In this document: in pieces, positions 58,968 to 64,000 of the stretch | How the letters are laid out: every line of letters starts with the position of its first letter | How positions within the stretch are numbered: position 1 is the first letter of the stretch | From: Cladopsammia gracilis | Lineage: Eukaryota > Cnidaria > Anthozoa > Scleractinia > Dendrophylliidae | Length of the DNA stretch: 64,000 bases | Direction of reading: 5' to 3' | NCBI GenBank assembly: GCA_022457155.1 | Contig: JAJGOT010000433.1 | Coordinates: forward strand, 505,501 to 569,500 | Notes under the pieces: generated by a model | Databases searched by the model: none | The model's input: the letters and a program-made list of their open reading frames with translations, nothing else | What the model was told of the DNA's origin: nothing | Position numbers and translations under genes: made by a program

Positions 58968-59226
58968 CAGAAACCCATAACTGGGTTGAAACGTGTAACG
59001 CGCATTCGCAGCTTCCGAATATTCATTTATTGCTTAGTACCATATTTGGAAACCCCTCAGTCCCTTGAGATTGGAAGCAAGTTGTTCTAGCAAATTGATT
59101 GGTTAATATTTTTATCTTGGTTTCCAAATATGGCTGTAACAACTTCTTAGCAAATTGAATAATTGGAAGCTTGTTTTGAAGTGTACAAGAGACAGTTGCA
59201 CGTTTCAACCCACTTATGGGTTTCTG
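58968..59226. mobile_element. TIR element, CAGAAACCCATAACTGGGTTGAAACGTG ends
   Basis: Both inverted ends are present; the right end is CACGTTTCAACCCACTTATG then GGTTTCTG. Internal inverted pairs around CCATATTTGGAAAC and GTTTCCAAATATGG. Relative at 31611-31839. Confidence 0.82.
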
Positions 59227-59315
59227 TTATTACTCAAGAAAAATGTATTATTGCTTTTCCATTGTGGTAACTGATGCAGTAAAGTAAATTCTATACCAAA
59301 GCAAAACAAACTTTT

Positions 59316-59607
59316 TACTGCGCCTTTCAATAACATGCAGAATTTGAAATTCAAATCTCCACCAACAGTTGCGTTATTCCCTGCCGTAAATCATAATTAA
59401 TACGAAAGCCAACGGATCATGTAAAAAAGAAACAAACAAAATGGATCGAAATCCACCAATCATAATGCACGGACGTGACCTTTTGACCTCATTGAAGTGA
59501 AGATCTGTTTCCTCAGAGGTAAGCTAAGATGATTGACGGCAGTGTAAAACGCAACTGTTGGTGGAAATTTGAATTTCAAATTCCGCATGTTATTGAAAGG
59601 CGCAGTA
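59316..59607. mobile_element. MITE-like element, TACTGCGCCTTTCAATAACATG ends
   Basis: About 58-base inverted ends, near-identical through GAATTTGAAATTCAAAT and CCACCAACAGTTGCG. 292 bp, no coding capacity, TA at each tip. Lies downstream of NCX. Confidence 0.85.
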
Positions 59608-59663
59608 TTATGCAATATAGTAATTTCCAAACTACAAGTTGCTGGTTCATTTGGTAGAAGAGA

Positions 59664-59737
59664 TAGGTGATGTTTAAATTAAGGGCCTAAATTACATGGA
59701 TAGGTGATGTTTAAATTAAGGGCCTAAATTACATGGA
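59664..59737 (+). repeat. Perfect 37 bp tandem duplication
   Basis: The unit TAGGTGATGTTTAAATTAAG plus GGCCTAAATTACATGGA occurs twice without a mismatch. Confidence 0.9.
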
Positions 59738-61717
59738 TTATTGGGTATGTGAACTGTATGAAGCAAGTGTCACCTGATTGAAACAATGTGAAGAAAGTAA
59801 CTAAGCAACAAAATACTGTACTCTATTGTTTTTAATAATTGAAAAGCATTATTGCCTTTTTCCTATATTTATGCTATTTTCTATATGTATGACTTTGTGT
59901 TGACCTTCTTAACAGCAGAGAAAGAAAATACTAATATTTTATGTATGATGTGGAACGTGTAGTATTGAATAGGGCAGGCCCCGATATATTTAGCAGAGAA
60001 GCCATTCTTTCATTTTGAGTAAAAGAATGATGCAGAAGTTATGAAAAAGAGTTTTAAACAAACATTCTTAAATTGGAGATGCCAAGTTAGAATTTATTGC
60101 TTTTTGTCCCTATCATAAGCTCAAGCTGTAGTGAAATAAAGACAAATTTTCTTTTTAATTTATTATTATACATAAGTATTTGTCAGATTATATGCATGTA
60201 AACTAGCCTACAAACTAATGAATTGTTTTAACTTTGCAGACTGACATTTCAATGGTGCAATATACAGACCTGATAATTTCGTGTTTGTGCATTGCACCAT
60301 TGGACGTACAACAGTTCAATAGGTACTTCATGCACGTACACACTATTTTGTGTTGTATGAACAGTTGAACTGTTGTTAAGTCAAACCTAGATGCGATTAA
60401 ACCTTTACTAGGCTCGGCCCCTCTTGAAAACAACAAAAACTGTTTTTAGGTCTTTTTTAGGTCTTCAAAACAATAACAGACACTCTTTATTTAAAGAGAT
60501 TTGACACTGAGAAGGAGAAAATTATGCCACCTTGTAATGCAGCGTGTTGTTTTTGAGAAATGTTTAAAATCTCTATTCAGAGGAAACATTAAATTATATA
60601 TTTATGCTAGGTATTTGTGATACATTTTATATACTAAAAAAATGTTTGTTTTACATCCTTTGATATAATTTGTTTTATTTGTTGGGTCCAAATCCATGTG
60701 GAACAGACCTTTTAGTGCTACAGACAGTGCAAGGAATACAGAGTGGTCCATAATAAATAATGAGCCTTGAAGAAGTTCATAGTGGAATGATTAGCAAACG
60801 TGCTATTTATTGCAAGACTGAACTTTTCTCAAGTTACTGCAATACCATAAAATTCTGAACATAAGCCATACCAAAAATAATCCCCCTTCAAATATATGAG
60901 CAATTTATCTGTTCCTAATCAGTTTTTTGTTTCTTTCTCTTGCAACTCAGTTAGGTTTTTGTTAATAACATCTTGCACGTTTCGACTGTTAATAATTGAT
61001 GTAAGTGCCCTTCAATATACAAGCCAAACCCATTTTGCAATGGAAAATTCTCTCCAATAATAAGCTCCACATGAAGAAAAGTCCTTTCTCTAAATTATAA
61101 ACCCAGGGCTTTTATTCAGGCTTTTTTGGTCATGTTTGAGACTTGACTTTGAGTCTTTGAGGTAGTATTTATGCTGATGTATTTACCTTTATGTCTGAAA
61201 GAGAATTCATGTATTTGCTAAAATCTTGCGAGATGAGATGTATACTTCAGCTTGGGTAGGATTTTTGTGGCCAAATGTTTAAAAAATTCCATGCTAGGTG
61301 TACATAAATACTATTTTAAGTTTTGTGATATGAAGAAGTATGCAGGTGTATTACATTTTAAACTTAGAAGCATTTCCAATGTTGAGGTTTTAACATAACT
61401 TATTACAGTTAATTTAAGTAGCACTGCTATTGTAGAAAAAAAAAAAGAGATACCATTGTCAAAATATGAAACCAAGCTCTATATTTTAAGTGGTGCTTTC
61501 ACATTTTCTTGCAGTAGCAGAGTAAATGTGATGTAGTTAGTTGACATAAACATATATTGTCTTTATTACACAAAAAGGTGTATGTTGAATCTTGGTGCCT
61601 TTTTCATAAGGCAAGCATTAGATTTTCATGAATCTTATAGGGAGTAGTTTTAGGAAAAAATGAATTTTAAAACTTTCAATATTAAATGTTCCTAGAACGT
61701 ATTATATAAGAGCTGAG

Positions 61718-61723
61718 AATAAA
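61718..61723 (+). terminator. Candidate distal polyadenylation signal AATAAA for NCX
   Basis: AATAAA followed by TG-rich sequence, 3.4 kb past the stop codon. A nearer candidate is at 60135-60140. NCX transcripts often have long 3' UTRs, but the choice cannot be made here. Confidence 0.22.
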
Positions 61724-61840
61724 TATATATGTTGAAAGTTGTTCGTAGATTGTAAATCTACTCATTAAAAAGGGTAGGCAAGAAAACCAATTCATACAAG
61801 TGTCAGGACACTCATTTGGCAACTTGTTAACACCATTACA

Positions 61841-61914
61841 AATACAGCCACCTCTCCGGCATTGCTCCCGGGCACTAGGGAGCAGGCAGCTAGGAGAGAT
61901 GAGGTGGCTGTATT
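61841..61914. mobile_element. Small hairpin MITE related to 31009-31096
   Basis: AATACAGCCACCTCTCC and its mirror GAGGTGGCTGTATT close a hairpin with a variable GC-rich centre. Confidence 0.7.
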
Positions 61915-62699
61915 CTCGAGCTTGATTATCAGCAGTGAATCAGACACCCCTTCCACTATTTTTTCTGAGGGGAGGGGGGGGGGGGAGCCTTCCACAGGCT
62001 AGACACAAACTATCTTTCATTTATTATATGGCTGAACTGGTCGACAACGAAAAGAGCATTGTGATTGACTGCCTGAGCAGTCCAAATTTTACTCACAAAG
62101 TGATTTTACTGACAAAATGTTCAATAGAAAACAGTCTTGTATGGAGTAGAAACACCTTTTCCTTGAAGGACAATTTTGGCTAAACCTTGATATGCGGAAA
62201 TGACAATTAAAAAAAACCATTTGTACTCTTTTTTCGTCTTTGTAGGCTTGCTAACAGAAATCTACTTTGCTGTCAGCAAATAAAATTATGTGATTTGAAA
62301 TAGTGACACTTGAATTTTTATAACAGGTAGGGCAGACTGTTTTATTGTTGTTGCTTTATACAGGTTTAAAGTACCTGAGAGCCTTGTCACTAGCAGGGTC
62401 CTGGGACAGAATAGATTTCCGTGTAACTCCATACATTAGTCATGCATATTAAAAGTCAAATTTAAATTAATGTGTGGGATTAAACGGAATCTTATCACGA
62501 AACAGATAGCTAGATTTTGAAGGTAACAGAACCGAAGCTGAAGGTTTGCTCACCACTGAGGAATTGAGGAATTTCTCGATCCTGATCGATATAACAGATA
62601 TAAGAATGAGAAATGACCATAAATGGGAATTTAAAAGTTAAAGCCAGTTAAGATAAGAGCTAAGCTTTCTTGAATCACCACTGACAAATTAGTATAGGT

Positions 62700-62815
62700 A
62701 ATCAGACGGTTTCGAGTTCAATTTTGGATTAATTTGCATGAGTGAGTTTTTCAAAAAAGCTCAAATTGGTGAGTGCAATTTGAGCTTTTTGAAAAACTAA
62801 CACCAAATTGAACGA
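62700..62815. repeat. Palindrome-centred dispersed repeat, copy 2
   Basis: GAGTTTTTCAAAAAAGCTCAAATTG faces CAATTTGAGCTTTTTGAAAAACT. Shares ends with 28860-28960. Confidence 0.6.
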
Positions 62816-62849
62816 GAAAAATTAATAATTATACATGAAAAAATTTGCA

Positions 62850-62995
62850 TTTCTTTTTTTTGGGAATTTTTTCTTTTGCAAAAAAATGTTTTTTGTTTTT
62901 TTCTCCCCCCCCCCCCCCCCCCCAAAAAAAAAAAAAAAAATTGTTTTTTTGCAAAATTTTTTTTTGGGCAAAACATTTTTGCATCAAATTTTTTT
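62850..62995. repeat. Homopolymer block (T, C and A runs)
   Basis: Runs of T, an 18-base C run and a long A run with TTTTTTGCAAAA repeats. The proline- and lysine-rich open frames here are artefacts. Confidence 0.8.
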
Positions 62996-63009
62996 CGATT
63001 TGTAATTTG

Positions 63010-63089
63010 CACTGGTGTTACACTTTTTTCACTGGTGTTAATTTGTTTGCACCGGTGTTACACTTTTTGCACTGGTGTTACACTTGAAC
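63010..63089 (+). repeat. Minisatellite, 20 bp unit, four copies
   Basis: CACTGGTGTTACACTTTTTG repeats four times with small changes (one unit CACTGGTGTTAATTTGTTTG). Confidence 0.82.
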
Positions 63090-63650
63090 TGCACTGCTCT
63101 TGGCCAATCAGAATCGAGTAATTTTTTCATGAAAATTATTATAAGTAATACAAAACGCATAAACACCGGGGAACTATTAAAACAACTCGGTAAAACAAAA
63201 AGCTCCAAACATCACACTGTAGCTGCGCGAACGGATCAGTTTATTACGAATCATATCACTGAAGTGAAAGTAAGCTCAAGCTTAATTCAGCGTGGCAATG
63301 TAAGAGCTGTGAAAAAATGCGCCATTTTTGTTGGTACTTTCCCGCCTTTTTCTGCCTTCCGCTCAACTGCCATGTGATTGGTGGACTGATTGTCCATGAA
63401 CTAATCGCATGAAATACGCGCCGACCGGACATCCAACGACAGTCACATCCAACCGTGTCAAAGACTAGAGCCAACTCCAGCCCCGAGGTCCAAACCCATA
63501 TACCTTCCATAGAAAAAGGCACCCCTTTCATATACAGTACAAAAGAAACACTGCATCTATTTACTATTCCCATGAAATAAACTTATGGAACGATATCCAC
63601 AGAAAAACATCAAGGGTTGCCACTATTGGTGTTAACCAAACAATACTATG

Positions 63651-63795
63651 TACTTATTGTCTAAGTTAGGTCGGGCCGGATGGGAAAATATTTGGCTCGA
63701 GGTCATGGCGTACGGACCGATGCGCGAAGTCCGTGCGCTATGACCGAGAGCCAAATATTTTCCCATCCGGCTCGACTTAACTTAGTCAATAAGTA
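63651..63795. mobile_element. Long hairpin palindrome
   Basis: TACTTATTGTCTAAGTTAGG with GGGCCGGATGGGAAAATATT is mirrored by AATATTTTCCCATCCGGCTC and AATAAGTA. Arms of about 65 bp are almost identical. A second short palindrome, TCATATGACCAATTTGGTCATATGA, follows. Confidence 0.78.
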
Positions 63796-64000
63796 TTTTA
63801 TCATATGACCAATTTGGTCATATGATATGAGGCCGTCCGCTTTTCTAGTAGGGCCGAACGGCTTTTTCCGGCCGCGTGCGGCCCTCATACGGGACTTTCA
63901 TCAATGGTTTTGCAAAGAAAAGGTTCGCAGGTCCGTACGGGTCATATGGTAATGTTCTTTATTCAGTTCACGTTGTGGCGGGAGTCAAGATACCTCAATG

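Noticed and set aside
62797..63121. Proline- and lysine-rich open frames on both strands
   Set aside because: Products of homopolymer runs and a 20 bp minisatellite.

Overview
The window is animal nuclear DNA: AT-rich, with intron-split genes, no operons, and a very high load of short inverted-repeat transposons and tRNA-derived SINEs. Protein similarity and repeat style suggest an anthozoan cnidarian, most likely a stony coral. That assignment is an inference; no species marker is present.

Four protein genes are well supported on the plus strand, in this order. (1) The 3' half of PNPT1 (mitochondrial polynucleotide phosphorylase), 781-18057: fifteen exons covering the second RNase PH domain, the KH domain and the S1 domain; its 5' half lies outside the window. 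(2) A single-exon twin CX9C protein resembling CHCHD7/COX23, 20581-20796. (3) GOLGA5 (golgin-84), 23770-41922: sixteen coding exons reconstructed in continuous frame to 724 residues, including a GC-AG intron and a terminal exon that encodes part of the membrane anchor. (4) A sodium/calcium exchanger of the NCX/SLC8 family, 46342-58263: four coding exons joining in frame to 918 residues with both alpha repeats and both Calx-beta domains. A fifth gene on the minus strand, 8245-9117, lies inside a 7.7 kb PNPT1 intron. It encodes an unrecognised 290-residue multi-pass membrane protein and has a matching upstream splice donor. A possible sixth coding exon at 44464-44846, behind a TATA box, is weakly supported.

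The genes do not form a pathway. PNPT1 and the CX9C protein are both mitochondrial intermembrane-space proteins by family, golgin-84 tethers vesicles at the Golgi, and NCX moves calcium across the plasma membrane. Their neighbourhood looks like ordinary chance gene order.

The rest is introns and intergenic DNA filled with mobile-element remnants: many MITE-like elements with terminal inverted repeats (several nested inside each other), foldback elements, SINEs derived from tRNA-Thr and tRNA-Gly, the 3' end of a LINE, a fragment of a second retroelement, minisatellites and homopolymer runs. The least ordinary observations are the antisense membrane-protein gene inside PNPT1, a TIR-bounded element with a tRNA-like core (43181-43470), the nested MITE with its unoccupied paralogue, and a repeat copy split by about 2 kb in the NCX intron. 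I found no CRISPR array, no bacterial genes, no intact transposase and no clear new biological system.
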